Below, one piece after another: positions 39,937-48,842 of a DNA stretch of 52,833 bases (positions are counted from its first letter, which is position 1; each line of letters starts with the position of its first letter). The position numbers and the translations under genes were made by a program. The notes beneath the pieces were generated by a model. That model saw nothing but the letters and a program-made list of their open reading frames with translations. It was not told the origin of the DNA and did no database searches. The stretch spans positions 1 through 52,833 of the forward strand of contig JANMGB010000072.1 of NCBI GenBank assembly GCA_031374415.1, in the 5' to 3' direction. The stretch comes from CANHBY01 sp031374415. Lineage in GTDB: Bacteria; Pseudomonadota; Gammaproteobacteria; Burkholderiales; Burkholderiaceae_C.

Positions 39937-40842
39937 ATGGGCCGCGCGGCGCAGCTGCGCTATTGCCACACGGACGGCTCCTGTTGCGAGTGCATGGTTT
40001 GCGGCATATGGCGTTGGCGCGTGTCAACGCCCTGGCGTCGCGCGCTCACGTGGGGCGCGCTGCTTGCCCTGATCGTGCTTGTCGGCCTGTCCATTGGCAA
40101 GGTGCTGAACGGCCGCGGACCGCTTGAAATTGTGCCGCCGGCGACGCTTGCGAACATGCCTGGCATTGACCCGGCATACTGGCTGTGGTGGGTACTGCCC
40201 GCGCTGCTTGCCTGGCTGCTAGTCGGCCTGGCTGTTATCGAGCTTGACAGCAATTACGCCAATTCCTTTTCCAGCTTTGCGCTGGCGGCGCTGCTAGCGC
40301 TCTGGGCTGCGGCCGTGTTTGCCTGGCACTACGATACAAGCTCGATTGCCACAACTGTCTTGCTTTTTGTTGCCTACTTGCCCATGTACGGCGTCCTAGC
40401 CGCGCTGTATGGTCACTCGGCAACATGGCCGCTGCTGCCAATCTATCTCATTTTTGTCATACCACTTGGCGCGCTGTGCGCGTGGTTTGAGTGGGCAGCC
40501 GCGTTTGCGTTTAGCGCGGCCATTGGTGGCGGCGGCGCAAATCCATGGGCGCAGGTCTTCATTTGGCTGCGCATTGCCTGGGGCTTGTACACGGTCTGGC
40601 AGCTAACCGCGCCCGATGTGGCGGCCATATACATTTTAACGTACGCAGCCGTACTGCAGGGCTATCTCGAATCAAGCGCGGCGCACGCGGCTAGCGACGC
40701 TGTCGCTATTGCACTTATCACTTCTATGGCCTTATTTGGCGCTGCGCTATTTTACGTGACGTGGGTGCGCGCGCGTTGGTTCGCCATGCCCGAACATTGC
40801 TACCTTGTTGCGTGGGAGCCAAACGAGCCAAAGATTGCCTAA
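39937..40842 (+). CDS. Multi-span Trp-rich membrane protein
   Basis: 301 residues. A Cys-rich N-terminal segment (CHTDGSCCECMVCG) is followed by about seven or eight membrane spans, many with Trp (WLWWVLPALLAWLL, LWAAAVFAWHY, LCAWFEWAAAFAF). No transporter or channel signature is recognised, and a TspO relation was considered but is not convincing. The start is the first ATG after an in-frame stop at 39901. An overlapping ATG at 39858 opens another frame that looks less coding. Confidence 0.75.
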   Translation: MGRAAQLRYCHTDGSCCECMVCGIWRWRVSTPWRRALTWGALLALIVLVGLSIGKVLNGRGPLEIVPPATLANMPGIDPAYWLWWVLPALLAWLLVGLAVIELDSNYANSFSSFALAALLALWAAAVFAWHYDTSSIATTVLLFVAYLPMYGVLAALYGHSATWPLLPIYLIFVIPLGALCAWFEWAAAFAFSAAIGGGGANPWAQVFIWLRIAWGLYTVWQLTAPDVAAIYILTYAAVLQGYLESSAAHAASDAVAIALITSMALFGAALFYVTWVRARWFAMPEHCYLVAWEPNEPKIA

Positions 40843-40954
40843 GCGCGCGCGCGCGCGTGTGCGCGCGTACGCATGCGAACTGCGCACTGTACCAGAGCGC
40901 AAATGGGGGGTTTACATGCATGCGTACGGGTACGCGCACGCGCAAGCAATGGTA

Positions 40955-41416
40955 CTAGCTTGACTCGATGACTGCAATTGCGTTCGCCATCAGGTAAACG
41001 AAATTGTAGCCAAATACGGTTGCTGACAAGCCCGTCAGTAGTTGGATTGTCAGTATGACGTTTTTGTTGTCGCGCACAAGCGCTGAAAGCAAACTGATGA
41101 GGACAAGCAGCAGGCACATGGGGCCAAGGAACGTGATCAGGTCCTTCCGGTCTGACGTTGGCGCGGTGCGCAGGACATAGACCGTCGAGCTGATCGCGCA
41201 CGCGAGAAAGCACAGCAGTATGATCGCGGCGTCCCTGCGCAGCTCCTGGAACAGCGGCAGCCAAGCGCGGCCCAGTGTCTTGCTCGCCTCGTACGCGTCA
41301 AGCGGTGCGCGCGTATCGTTTGCGCCGTCGGCCTCGGGATCTTGGGCACCCGTGCGGCGCCGCATGGCCGTGTCTGTCTGCGCCAGCGTGTCGAGTCGTG
41401 TGTGCGCATCAAGCAT
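40955..41416 (-). CDS. Small multi-span membrane protein
   Basis: 153 residues from the ATG at 41416. A ~65-residue charged N-terminus precedes three or four spans (DAAIILLCFLACAISSTVYV, FLGPMCLLLVLISLLSALV, then VILTIQLLTGLSATVFGYNF and on). No family recognised. Directly downstream (30 bp) of the tandem HSF gene on the same strand, so possibly co-transcribed. Confidence 0.75.
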   Translation of the reverse strand: MLDAHTRLDTLAQTDTAMRRRTGAQDPEADGANDTRAPLDAYEASKTLGRAWLPLFQELRRDAAIILLCFLACAISSTVYVLRTAPTSDRKDLITFLGPMCLLLVLISLLSALVRDNKNVILTIQLLTGLSATVFGYNFVYLMANAIAVIESS

Positions 41417-41446
41417 TGCTCGCACTGGCGCAGCTGTGCCCGGGGT

Positions 41447-42310
41447 TTACGGTCTCACGCGCGGCGGCTGCACAGTATAGTACGCGGCAAGGCGCAAGAG
41501 GTCGGCAAGGTCCGTAAACGTAAGCGTGTCATGGCGCAGCGTGCGACGCACACCGCGCACGCGCTTGAATCCGTGCATGCGCATAGAACGCACAAGGCAC
41601 CCAAAGCGGCTTGGCAACTTGTGCAGCGCAAGCAGCTCGGCAATGTGCTCGGGGCGCGCAAAGCAAATCGTGTCCGGCGGCCCACAGCGCGCGCCGCCGT
41701 GCTCAAACAACAGACGCAGCTGTGCAATAAGCGTTTCGCTTGCCCGATGCCGTGCTACGACTGCGCGTCCGCGTGGTGCTCGGCCGCGGCGCGCGTACAC
41801 CAGCTGACTGTAGCGGCGCCAGAGCTCGTCCGCATCGCGCGGCGGCAGTGTGCTTGCGCTCAGGTGCGTCCACAGCGTCTCACCCTGTGTTGTGCGCGAC
41901 ATGCGAAAGCCGTAGGCCGCCATTTGGCGCTCGAGCGTGACAGGCTTGGCGCTGAGACCAGCGCTAGTGATCGCAGCCGCCAGCGCCGATGGATCGTACA
42001 CGAGCAAGCCGCGCATAGTGCATCGAATGCCCGATCCGTTGAGCAGAGCATTGATGAGCGCAGTTAAAAAAGGCGTTGGTGCCCTATCCTGCTTTGGCAC
42101 GGCAAATGCGGGCTTGTGCTCGCAAATCGCAACCGCTGCCGGCGGCACGTCAGCGCCTGTCTCTGGTGCGTCTGTCGCTGGTGCGCCTGTCGTTGGTGCG
42201 CCGGTCGCTGGTGCGCGTAGCTGTGACGACCGTACCATGTTGTTTGCCGCATCTAGTATGCGCTGCACGGCAGATGCGCGTGTGCTAGGCGGAGCACTCA
42301 CTGCTGCCAT
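41447..42310 (-). CDS. Tandem heat-shock-factor-type DNA-binding protein
   Basis: 287 residues. After a ~75-residue Pro/Thr/Ala linker come two winged-helix repeats. The first (80-152) reads PFLTALINALLNG...LLVYDPSAL...TLERQMAAYGFRMSR...ETLWTHLSAS, matching the HSF order 'F..KL..ml', recognition helix 'SFVRQLN.YGFRK' and 'W.F.H..F'. The second (192-268) keeps LIAQLRLLFE...ICFARPEHIAELL...CLVRSMRMHGFKRV...LRHDTLTF. HSF domains bind nGAAn repeats as trimers; two fused domains could bind paired sites alone. No trimerisation heptads are seen. TTGACTTGGC-type sequence lies right before the ATG. Probably a viral transcription factor. Confidence 0.72.
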   Translation of the reverse strand: MAAVSAPPSTRASAVQRILDAANNMVRSSQLRAPATGAPTTGAPATDAPETGADVPPAAVAICEHKPAFAVPKQDRAPTPFLTALINALLNGSGIRCTMRGLLVYDPSALAAAITSAGLSAKPVTLERQMAAYGFRMSRTTQGETLWTHLSASTLPPRDADELWRRYSQLVYARRGRAPRGRAVVARHRASETLIAQLRLLFEHGGARCGPPDTICFARPEHIAELLALHKLPSRFGCLVRSMRMHGFKRVRGVRRTLRHDTLTFTDLADLLRLAAYYTVQPPRVRP

Positions 42311-42314
42311 GCCA

Positions 42315-42322
42315 AGTCAAGT
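42315..42322 (-). promoter_or_regulatory. ACTTGACT promoter motif
   Basis: Minus-strand ACTTGACT four bases before the ATG at 42310. Confidence 0.5.
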
Positions 42323-42499
42323 GTGTCGCGCCGGCCCCACAGTCAGCCCGTGCAAACGCGCGGGCGGCGCGCGCGCGCACCATACGCGCTATGCATGCAA
42401 TATAGTATTATTAAGAATATCAAGAATATTAATAATATTACGAATATACGTCAGCACTCGAGCCATTGCACGTTTGTAACATAAAATACATAAACTCGG

Positions 42500-43030
42500 C
42501 AAATATATTATTATATACGCGTATTAGTGTAATGTTATAATATCACTTGAACTGTGCAAATCTAGCGTTACGTTTGCGCGCGGGGTAAACAATAACCGAA
42601 TTTTAAAAAACGTGTTTAAAGTGCATTTTCTCATATTTACATTGCATTTAACAGTAGGTGAGATGCGCATGGGAAAGGATGTAAAATATTGTTTATGTGC
42701 AATATATACGCGTTTTAATGTAATTACATAATATCACTTGAACTGTGCCAATCTAGCGTTGATGTCGGGTGTGGGGTGAGCGGTGACCGAATTTTAGAAA
42801 ACCTGTTTAAATACCATTTTTTACATTTTTACATGTATTTACCTTGGCGTAACGCGCAGGTGCTACGCGTGACATATATGTATATATATATACATAAAAG
42901 CATGTATAATAGACATTTAATGTAATCACATAATATCATTTTACTTGTGCCAGTCTAGCGTAGGTCCAGTGCGCGCGGGTGGACATGTGCATAATTTTTA
43001 AAATGGTATTTTGTAACCAAATACGGTAAT
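42500..43030 (-). repeat. AT-rich tandem array 4, three ~200-bp units (inverted)
   Basis: Three minus-strand copies with cores near 42614, 42805 and about 43003 (period ~191 and ~198). The third is of the TTATGCAC(A/G)TGTCCAC subtype also seen in array 3. More diverged than arrays 1 and 2. Spacers include TATATATGTATATATATATA. No gene in it. Confidence 0.88.
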
Positions 43031-43062
43031 TTAACGTGGTTTTAATTCATTGCAAGTTGCGC

Positions 43063-43563
43063 CTAGTGGCTCTTGGGCCGCACGCGGCCAAGTCGGTTGA
43101 TTGCAATCCAAAAACGCGCAAGCGCTGGCACTGCAAGCGTAAGGGCGGCCGCGCTCAGCAGCAGGTAGACAGACACGCACGCGGCACCAGCGCGGCCGGG
43201 CGCGCACTCGTACACACACTCGGGGCTTGTCTCGCCGTTGCGCAAGTACGTGGCTGCGCGCGGCGCATTGACACACGAACGGCAAGCGGCAAGTGTGTCC
43301 GCGCTTTTGAATGTGCCGGCAACGCAACGCCGGCAACGCGCTCCTGCGCTTACGTACAGCGTGCCGTCAGCACCGGGCACCGGCTCGTAGCCTGCGTCAC
43401 ATGCAACCAGCACGCACGCGTCGACTTCGCCATTTGGCGCAATACACTCTGATGACGCTGCGGGCGCTGCCGCCGCCGCCATGAGAACTGCGTTTGCGTG
43501 CCCGTACAGTGCAAGGTGCGCCAGTAGCGCAAGCAATAACAAGATAGGCGCGCGGGCATGCAT
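43063..43563 (-). CDS. Type I membrane protein with TNFR/ephrin-receptor-like Cys-rich repeat
   Basis: 166 residues from the ATG at 43563. A signal peptide (ILLLLALLAHLALYGHANA) is followed by a Cys-rich ectodomain (CRRCVAGTFKSADTLAACRSC...CVYECAPGRAGAAC), whose 'C..C..GTF......C..C' spacing is that of GCC2/GCC3, ephrin-receptor and TNFR-type modules common in protist surface proteins. A membrane span (~132-155) and a short basic tail end it. Likely a surface or virion envelope protein; ligand unknown. Confidence 0.75.
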   Translation of the reverse strand: MHARAPILLLLALLAHLALYGHANAVLMAAAAAPAASSECIAPNGEVDACVLVACDAGYEPVPGADGTLYVSAGARCRRCVAGTFKSADTLAACRSCVNAPRAATYLRNGETSPECVYECAPGRAGAACVSVYLLLSAAALTLAVPALARFWIAINRLGRVRPKSH

Positions 43564-43692
43564 GTGCGGCAGTGTGACGTGTGACGTGTGTGGTAGCAAC
43601 GCGCAGTTACACGAGCGATGATATTTTCCAGTCAAGCTTGCGCGGTGATGCGCGGGCGCGCGCGCGCGCGCATGTACTGCTTTACAATCAGG

Positions 43693-44376
43693 CTAAAGAA
43701 AGGGATCGGCGTGACGCGCGTCGCTGTCCGGATCCGGGTCCGTGTCGCCGCCCATGACTGGCACAATACCCTCTGTAGCGACGGCGTACGCCAGTGCCGC
43801 GCCAGCAACAGCGTTCACAACGCCCAATAATGCCCACGGTGCGTACAGCTCGTGCGCAACCAGCGCAACCAGCGCCACGCGCGTCTCTACGCCAAACCGC
43901 CCGGTCGATGCAATGCGCTCGGCCAGCAGCGCAGCAGCAAAGAAAAACGGAGCGCGCGCAACGCCCGGTGGGCGCATGTCCGTAGCAAGGGCAGACGCAA
44001 GCAGGCCTGCCAACCCAGCAAGTACGACTGCGGGTGTGCGTGCGCGTCCCAGCGCAGCCATCTCGGGGCGGCACAGGGCAACAAGCACGGCGACGCCAAC
44101 AAGAACAATTGCAACACGCACTAGCTCGCCTTGCGCTTTGCTAAAGCGCGCCGACCAATTTGGCGCAAGCGAAGCCGCAATCCACATGTGCGCAGCCGCG
44201 GCGCTGGCCGGCGGGGCATTTGCACCTACAGCGGCAAGCCCACCTGCAAGACCGGCAAGCGCGGCAAGCGGTGCCGCGAGCGCAAGCTCGGGTGTGCTAC
44301 GCAGCAGCGTGAAAACAGTGGCTAGCGCGCCAAGCGTCGCAGTTAGCGCGGCAGCACGGGCACATGCATGTGCCAT
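43693..44376 (-). CDS. Multi-span (about seven) membrane protein
   Basis: 227 residues. About seven hydrophobic helices with short loops, rich in Ala, Leu and Val, and an Asp-rich C-terminal tail (GGDTDPDPDSD). I looked for a retinal-binding Lys in the last helices, as in (helio)rhodopsins, and did not find one. No family recognised. Divergent with the gene at 44402 (25 bp between start codons). Confidence 0.72.
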   Translation of the reverse strand: MAHACARAAALTATLGALATVFTLLRSTPELALAAPLAALAGLAGGLAAVGANAPPASAAAAHMWIAASLAPNWSARFSKAQGELVRVAIVLVGVAVLVALCRPEMAALGRARTPAVVLAGLAGLLASALATDMRPPGVARAPFFFAAALLAERIASTGRFGVETRVALVALVAHELYAPWALLGVVNAVAGAALAYAVATEGIVPVMGGDTDPDPDSDARHADPFL

Positions 44377-44401
44377 ACTTGACTGCCAACTCAACTGTTG
44401 T
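44377..44401. promoter_or_regulatory. 25-bp bidirectional promoter
   Basis: Between the minus ATG at 44376 and the plus ATG at 44402. Contains plus-strand ACTTGACT at 44377-44384 and a minus-strand AGTTGAGTT at 44388-44396. Confidence 0.55.
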
Positions 44402-45028
44402 ATGGAGTACTTGCACGCCGCACCTAGCGCCGAGGCGCCGTTATTTGACGCGGCGGCTGACGCCGACCTTGTCGACGCGCTGCATGACCTTGCGCTAAGT
44501 ACGGCGCCTGAAACAGCGGCGCTCTATGCTGCCGCCGTTGTCGCAAGCGCAAACCGCCCGCACGAGGCACGCGCGGTCGCGCGCAGCGCGCGCCTGTGCG
44601 CACGCCTGGAAGACGCGGTCGCATGTGAGAGTGCGCGCTTGTTCGCGGTTTTGCGCTCACACGCGTGCGCAACACTGGCAGACGCGCTGGCCAGCGCGTG
44701 TGGCGCGACTGTTGTTCCCGCGCGGAGCGACGCGCCGACGTGCGCATGCGCGGGCTGCGGCGTGACTGATCGTGCGGTCGCGCACGCCCTGCTCGACGAT
44801 ACATGCGGCGAGCGCGCCGTGCATACGCTGTGTGCGCGTTGCGCCCCCGTACTTGCCGCGGTTGCGCAGCTGTGCCACACGGCCCTGTTTGCACGTGCAG
44901 CACTTGGCACTTGCGATCATGACACGCGCCTTGCACGTGCACGCGAGTGCGCGGCCGCGTTGCGCGCAAGTGCAAGCGTTGCCGATGTGTTGGTGCTGGC
45001 GCCCGCGCGTGCGCCAGAGCGCACCTGA
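44402..45028 (+). CDS. Putative zinc-finger protein
   Basis: 208 residues. Ala-rich helices flank a Cys cluster C116-x2-C119...C144-x2-C147 (CAGC and CARC, 25 residues apart), a spacing suited to one zinc ion. Additional Cys at 114 and 135. No family recognised. Followed after five bases by the next gene on the same strand. Confidence 0.7.
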   Translation: MEYLHAAPSAEAPLFDAAADADLVDALHDLALSTAPETAALYAAAVVASANRPHEARAVARSARLCARLEDAVACESARLFAVLRSHACATLADALASACGATVVPARSDAPTCACAGCGVTDRAVAHALLDDTCGERAVHTLCARCAPVLAAVAQLCHTALFARAALGTCDHDTRLARARECAAALRASASVADVLVLAPARAPERT

Positions 45029-45033
45029 CTCAG

Positions 45034-45768
45034 ATGAATGAGCTGTGCGCATGCCTTTGGGGCCCAGACAGCCATCGCGCGCCGCGCTTGCAAACAAGCA
45101 TAGTTCGCATGCGGCTTGCTGCTACGCCGACTGCTGGGCGCACGTATGCGACGCTTGAGGGCTCACGCACGCCCGACGAAAAAGTCATTGTACTTGGTGT
45201 GAACGTCGAATCAGTTGAAAACGACACTGGTTACGCGGTGAGCCTGACGTACAGCACGCCAACAACATCGGACTCTGCCGATCCCATTGTCGCAAGGCAC
45301 CATGGGCAGCAGCTTGCGCCGCGCTCGGTGCTGCTCGGCGGTGAAGGGCTGCTGTACAGTGTCAACAATGCCGAGCTGGCCTTGCTTGCAGGCGTACGCT
45401 GCGACGCAACTGCAGCAAGCGTGCTAGCTGCAGACCTTGGTCCGCCGGACGCGTGCGGCGCACGCGCGCTTGTGCGTGACAGCGTGCTCCAGCGCTTTGT
45501 GCTTGCCGAGTGCGGCGCAGCGCGCACACGCCTTGATATTGACGAGGCGGCAGTTTATGCTGCGCGCATTGGCGCGTACGCAAGCATTTTTGCGCCCGTG
45601 CCGCTCAATGCGGTGACCGTGTGCATTGTTGCCAGCGAGCCGCAAGACGGCTCAGGCGCAGGCGTAGGCGTAGGCGCAGGCGCGGGCGCACGCGCAGATG
45701 CGGGCGTGGACCTACCAGCCGGTGCAGTCACAGGCATGCTGTGCGTGACGTGCATCCCGGCAACTTGA
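45034..45768 (+). CDS. Hypothetical beta-rich protein
   Basis: 244 residues. Beta-rich body (EKVIVLGVNVESVENDTGYA, LLGGEGLLYSVNNAELALL), then a Gly-Ala-Val repeat and a final hydrophobic strand with two Cys. CTGACTCAG stands directly before the ATG. It sits between a zinc protein and the scaffold gene in the capsid-assembly region, so a capsid role such as triplex subunit is possible but unsupported by motif. Confidence 0.7.
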   Translation: MNELCACLWGPDSHRAPRLQTSIVRMRLAATPTAGRTYATLEGSRTPDEKVIVLGVNVESVENDTGYAVSLTYSTPTTSDSADPIVARHHGQQLAPRSVLLGGEGLLYSVNNAELALLAGVRCDATAASVLAADLGPPDACGARALVRDSVLQRFVLAECGAARTRLDIDEAAVYAARIGAYASIFAPVPLNAVTVCIVASEPQDGSGAGVGVGAGAGARADAGVDLPAGAVTGMLCVTCIPAT

Positions 45769-45825
45769 GCGCTACATGCCCACGTAAATACGCAGTTAAA
45801 GCAAGATGTGCGCGCGCGCGCGTGT

Positions 45826-47061
45826 TTACACGCCTGTGGTCATGAGATCGCATGCCTCGGACATCATCAAGTTCGAGCCGAACTTGAAGCCCATACCGGT
45901 CTCAAGCACGTTCAGCGCAACAAGATACGCCATGCGCGCCTCGGGCGTGCGGCTCGGGTCTTCCGAACGCGCGCTTGCAATCACGCCACGGTTCTGCTGC
46001 CCAGCTTGATAAAACGGATCGGCCGTGTTGCCGCCAACACTGGCACGGTACGTGCCGTACGGCAAAATGCGGGAGCGCTTAATGCCATACGTCAAGTGCT
46101 CCCACTCCTCGCGGGAAATGCTGGCTGCCGGGTTCTCGTTGTAGCCGGATGCGGCGCCAGCGCCGATGGCGCCGCCGTAGCCGCTGCCCGACACGCTAGC
46201 GCGCATGCACGCCAGCGCGTCTTCGTCGTTCTCAATGCGCATGCGCTCGCTGGGGGCCGAGGCATGTGCCGGCGCCGACGCGGGCGCCGACGCGGACGCC
46301 GCTGCGGCGGCGGGTGCACCCCAGCCGTACGAGCTGGGCGTGGATGCAGCCATGGTGGCAAGCGGCGCCGCACCCGCGGGTGCGGCAAAGCCATACGTTG
46401 CGGGCGCAGGCGCGCGCGTGACAATCGGCTCGGCAGTGCGGCGCGTCGGCAGTGCGCTAGCGCGCATGTTGAGCAGCATGGCATTCTGCTGCTGCTGCAC
46501 GTACGCTTGCTGCTGCGCGTACGCCTGCTGCTGCGCCTGTGCCTGCTGCTCACGCGCCTTGGCCTTCTCCATCATGGCAACGCACGCAGACACTGCAACA
46601 AGAGCGGGGCCGTCGCGTTCGACCTGCAAATCGTTGATCCGGGCGCGACGCGCAAGTTCGGTGCTCTGCTCGTTCATGTCGTCAGGCAGCATCTGCTTGA
46701 CAAGATCAGGGTCGTTCAGACGCATCTCCTCGAGCCGCTTCAACTTCATGACATGGTCCACCATCTTGGCCTCAATCTTCTTCTGTTCCTCCGCGCGCTG
46801 CGCCTCGGCCGCATCCTGCTCCTTCTTGAGCAGCACGGCCAGCTGGCTCGCGTTGGCGGCGTTCTCCTCCATGAGCTGGCGCAGCTGCGACGTCGGCACC
46901 TGCGTGAGTTCAACGGCAGCGGACTGGTTGGGGTGCACGGGCGGCAGCTGGCGATACAGGTCGGCCGCGCCCGGGATCGTCGCGGGCGGCGCGGCGCCGT
47001 CCATTTCCATCTTCACAGCGCCATCCATGGCATTTGTAGCAGCAGCCCCCGTGTCCGTCAT
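45826..47061 (-). CDS. Coiled-coil protein, candidate capsid scaffold
   Basis: 411 residues from the ATG at 47061. Residues ~55-140 form a strong coiled coil (LRQLMEENAANASQLAVLLK, EEQKKIEAKMVDHVMKLKRL), followed by Gln-Ala repeats (QQQAYAQQQAYVQQQQ), an Ala/Pro-rich linker and a conserved-looking C-terminal ~110 residues (YGIKRSRILPYGTYRASVGG). Its position directly downstream of the maturation protease matches the protease-scaffold order of phages and herpesviruses. The scaffold call rests on that context plus the coiled coil. Confidence 0.68.
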   Translation of the reverse strand: MTDTGAAATNAMDGAVKMEMDGAAPPATIPGAADLYRQLPPVHPNQSAAVELTQVPTSQLRQLMEENAANASQLAVLLKKEQDAAEAQRAEEQKKIEAKMVDHVMKLKRLEEMRLNDPDLVKQMLPDDMNEQSTELARRARINDLQVERDGPALVAVSACVAMMEKAKAREQQAQAQQQAYAQQQAYVQQQQNAMLLNMRASALPTRRTAEPIVTRAPAPATYGFAAPAGAAPLATMAASTPSSYGWGAPAAAAASASAPASAPAHASAPSERMRIENDEDALACMRASVSGSGYGGAIGAGAASGYNENPAASISREEWEHLTYGIKRSRILPYGTYRASVGGNTADPFYQAGQQNRGVIASARSEDPSRTPEARMAYLVALNVLETGMGFKFGSNLMMSEACDLMTTGV

Positions 47062-47139
47062 GATGGCAATAGCGTGTTGTACTGCACGCGCAGCGCGCCA
47101 GCCATATGCGCGCACCACGCTACTGCCACCATGTGCAAC

Positions 47140-47210
<71 letters not shown>

Positions 47211-47254
47211 TACGTACTTGCACTGCATGCGCGCAACAGTGGCGGTGCGCGCGT

Positions 47255-48397
47255 TTACTTGCCTTGCGGCTGTGCTTGCGCAGAATCACTGCTCAAGTTA
47301 GCAAAGCCCCATCCCTTGCTTGTTTCCTCGACCGCAGGCGTGGACACTGGCGCGCAAGCTGTGTTCATGTCAGCACTCTGCGCCACTGCAACACTTGCTG
47401 TCGCGTGCGCTTGCGCTTGCACTTGCACAGGCACTTGCGCACCGTCAAAGCCCCATCCCGTGGCCGTGTCTGCAGGCGCAGGCGCAGGCGCAGGCATTTG
47501 CGCAGGCGCAGGCGCAGGCGCACTGTCAAACCCCCACCCTGTCACGGCGTCATCTTTGGCTTGTAGAGGGCTTGCGCGCTTGACGCGCTTGGCGTCAGGC
47601 TCGCCGTCGGGGTTATCTTCGGCGGCGCGCTTGGCGGCCGCATTGCTAGCGCGCGTGTAGCGTCCTTGCGCATCACGCGCAGGCGGCGGCGGTGGCGCAA
47701 GTGCCGTAAAGCCAATGCCGCCACGTGCCGTGTTTTCGGCAATAATGCGCTCGGTCTCGGTCTGTACGGGACGCCCAACAACAAACGCGTCGGAAGAAAG
47801 CGGCATTACGGTCACACTGGCGCCGGTAATCACATAGTCATACTCGCCATCTATAGGCTTGCGACGCGGCGCACCGTCGGCGCCATACGTTGTTTGATGA
47901 CGCCGGAAAACTTCCCAATCGAGCGAAATGCCGTTCATGACACGATTGCGCACGGCAGTCGACACGTAGCGTCCATCGGACGTGGACTCGTCAAACTCGA
48001 CAGTGCCGACAAGCTGGCGCAAGCGCGGGTCCGCGTACACGGTGCTCAGACGCCCAACAACCTTACCGTATTCATGATCCATGGCAACGGTAATACCTTC
48101 GCCAGCGTGGATACGGCGCTGCGCATTTGCGGCACAGCGCTGCATTGCGTCCCAGTCGGGCATGCGCGCGTCATCACCATCGACAGCAACGCTGTGCGAC
48201 GACGCAACGGGATTGCGCGACGGAAGTGCACGCGGGCGCCCAGGCACAGTACGTTGTGCGCCCGAAAGTAGCACGTAGCGTTCACGGTGTACGCCGCGCC
48301 CGCCGCGTCCGTCACTTGCGCGAAATACGGTATATGTGCCATCCGCGTTGCGCACGGGCAGCGGTTTCTCGGGCTGCACAAGCGGGCGAGCTGCCAT
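47255..48397 (-). CDS. Capsid maturation protease with scaffold-like tail
   Basis: 380 residues from the ATG at 48397. The protease domain (~95-215) fits the prohead protease (S78)/assemblin (S21) superfamily: catalytic His H108 in AMDHEYG, a strand pair (GRLSTVYADPRLRQLVGTVE), catalytic Ser S158 in NGISLDW, and DYVITGASVTVMPLSSDAFV, which matches the 'EvS.V..PA...A.V' strand of prohead proteases. After a nuclear-type basic motif (DAKRVKRA, ~268-275) the tail is Ala/Pro/Gln-rich with three GWGF motifs (287-290, 314-317, 362-365). Herpes UL26 is likewise a protease fused to scaffold. Divergent with the gene at 48409, only 11 bp apart. Confidence 0.78.
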   Translation of the reverse strand: MAARPLVQPEKPLPVRNADGTYTVFRASDGRGGRGVHRERYVLLSGAQRTVPGRPRALPSRNPVASSHSVAVDGDDARMPDWDAMQRCAANAQRRIHAGEGITVAMDHEYGKVVGRLSTVYADPRLRQLVGTVEFDESTSDGRYVSTAVRNRVMNGISLDWEVFRRHQTTYGADGAPRRKPIDGEYDYVITGASVTVMPLSSDAFVVGRPVQTETERIIAENTARGGIGFTALAPPPPPARDAQGRYTRASNAAAKRAAEDNPDGEPDAKRVKRASPLQAKDDAVTGWGFDSAPAPAPAQMPAPAPAPADTATGWGFDGAQVPVQVQAQAHATASVAVAQSADMNTACAPVSTPAVEETSKGWGFANLSSDSAQAQPQGK

Positions 48398-48408
48398 CTG
48401 ACTCAAGC
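48398..48408. promoter_or_regulatory. 11-bp divergent promoter gap
   Basis: CTGACTCAAGC separates two start codons. It includes TGACTCA and, on the minus strand, CTTGAGTC, matching the recurrent motif. Such a gap implies that leaders are very short or overlap the opposite gene. Confidence 0.5.
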
Positions 48409-48753
48409 ATGGATGGCCCTCCACGCGACGCGGCCTTTGCACGCGCGGCAGCGGCAGCTGACGCGTACGTCGCCATGCACCGCGACGCATCGACGCCGCG
48501 TAACGTGCACGACCTGTCTGGCGCACTGGCGCACGAGCAAGAGCGTGACATGCGCGACCGCGTGGCTCGCTTGATGGCGTTTGTCTATGCGCTTTATGCC
48601 GAACTGCAACTTTCGCGCGCGTGTGAGTCTGCCTACACGCGCACGGAGAGTGACGCGCGCGCGCGTGCGGGCACGCTGGCGGCGCCCGGCACGCTGTACG
48701 GTGCTGCAAGCGCGACCGTCGATCTTGCACCACCTATCGAGCCCGAGTTCTAG
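48409..48753 (+). CDS. Small helical protein
   Basis: 114 residues, helical (DAAFARAAAAADAYVAMHRD, RVARLMAFVYALYAELQL), with no span or known motif. The 11-bp divergent arrangement with the maturation protease suggests late co-expression and perhaps a capsid-related role; that is inference. Confidence 0.65.
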   Translation: MDGPPRDAAFARAAAAADAYVAMHRDASTPRNVHDLSGALAHEQERDMRDRVARLMAFVYALYAELQLSRACESAYTRTESDARARAGTLAAPGTLYGAASATVDLAPPIEPEF

Positions 48754-48758
48754 CTACG

Positions 48759-48780
48759 GCCAAGCCAAGCTTGGCTTGGC
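48759..48780. terminator. 22-bp perfect palindrome
   Basis: Self-complementary around AAGCTT (GCCAAGCCAAG and its complement, no loop). Lies five bases past the stop of the gene at 48409, in a 200-bp convergent gap before the terminase stop. Possible transcript-end structure. Confidence 0.5.
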
Positions 48781-48842
48781 GTGGGCGCGGGCGCGGAGTA
48801 ACGCGCGTTTGTCACCTAGATCTTTAGCGAGCTAGCTAGATA

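Noticed and set aside
39858..40127. Alternative small gene starting at 39858
   Set aside because: Overlaps the multi-span gene in another frame; the Ala/Arg-rich translation lacks structure. Not excluded entirely.
39937..40842. TspO/translocator protein
   Set aside because: Trp-rich spans but twice the usual length and no clear TspO motif.
43693..44376. Rhodopsin or heliorhodopsin
   Set aside because: About seven spans but no retinal-binding Lys in the last helices and no family motifs.
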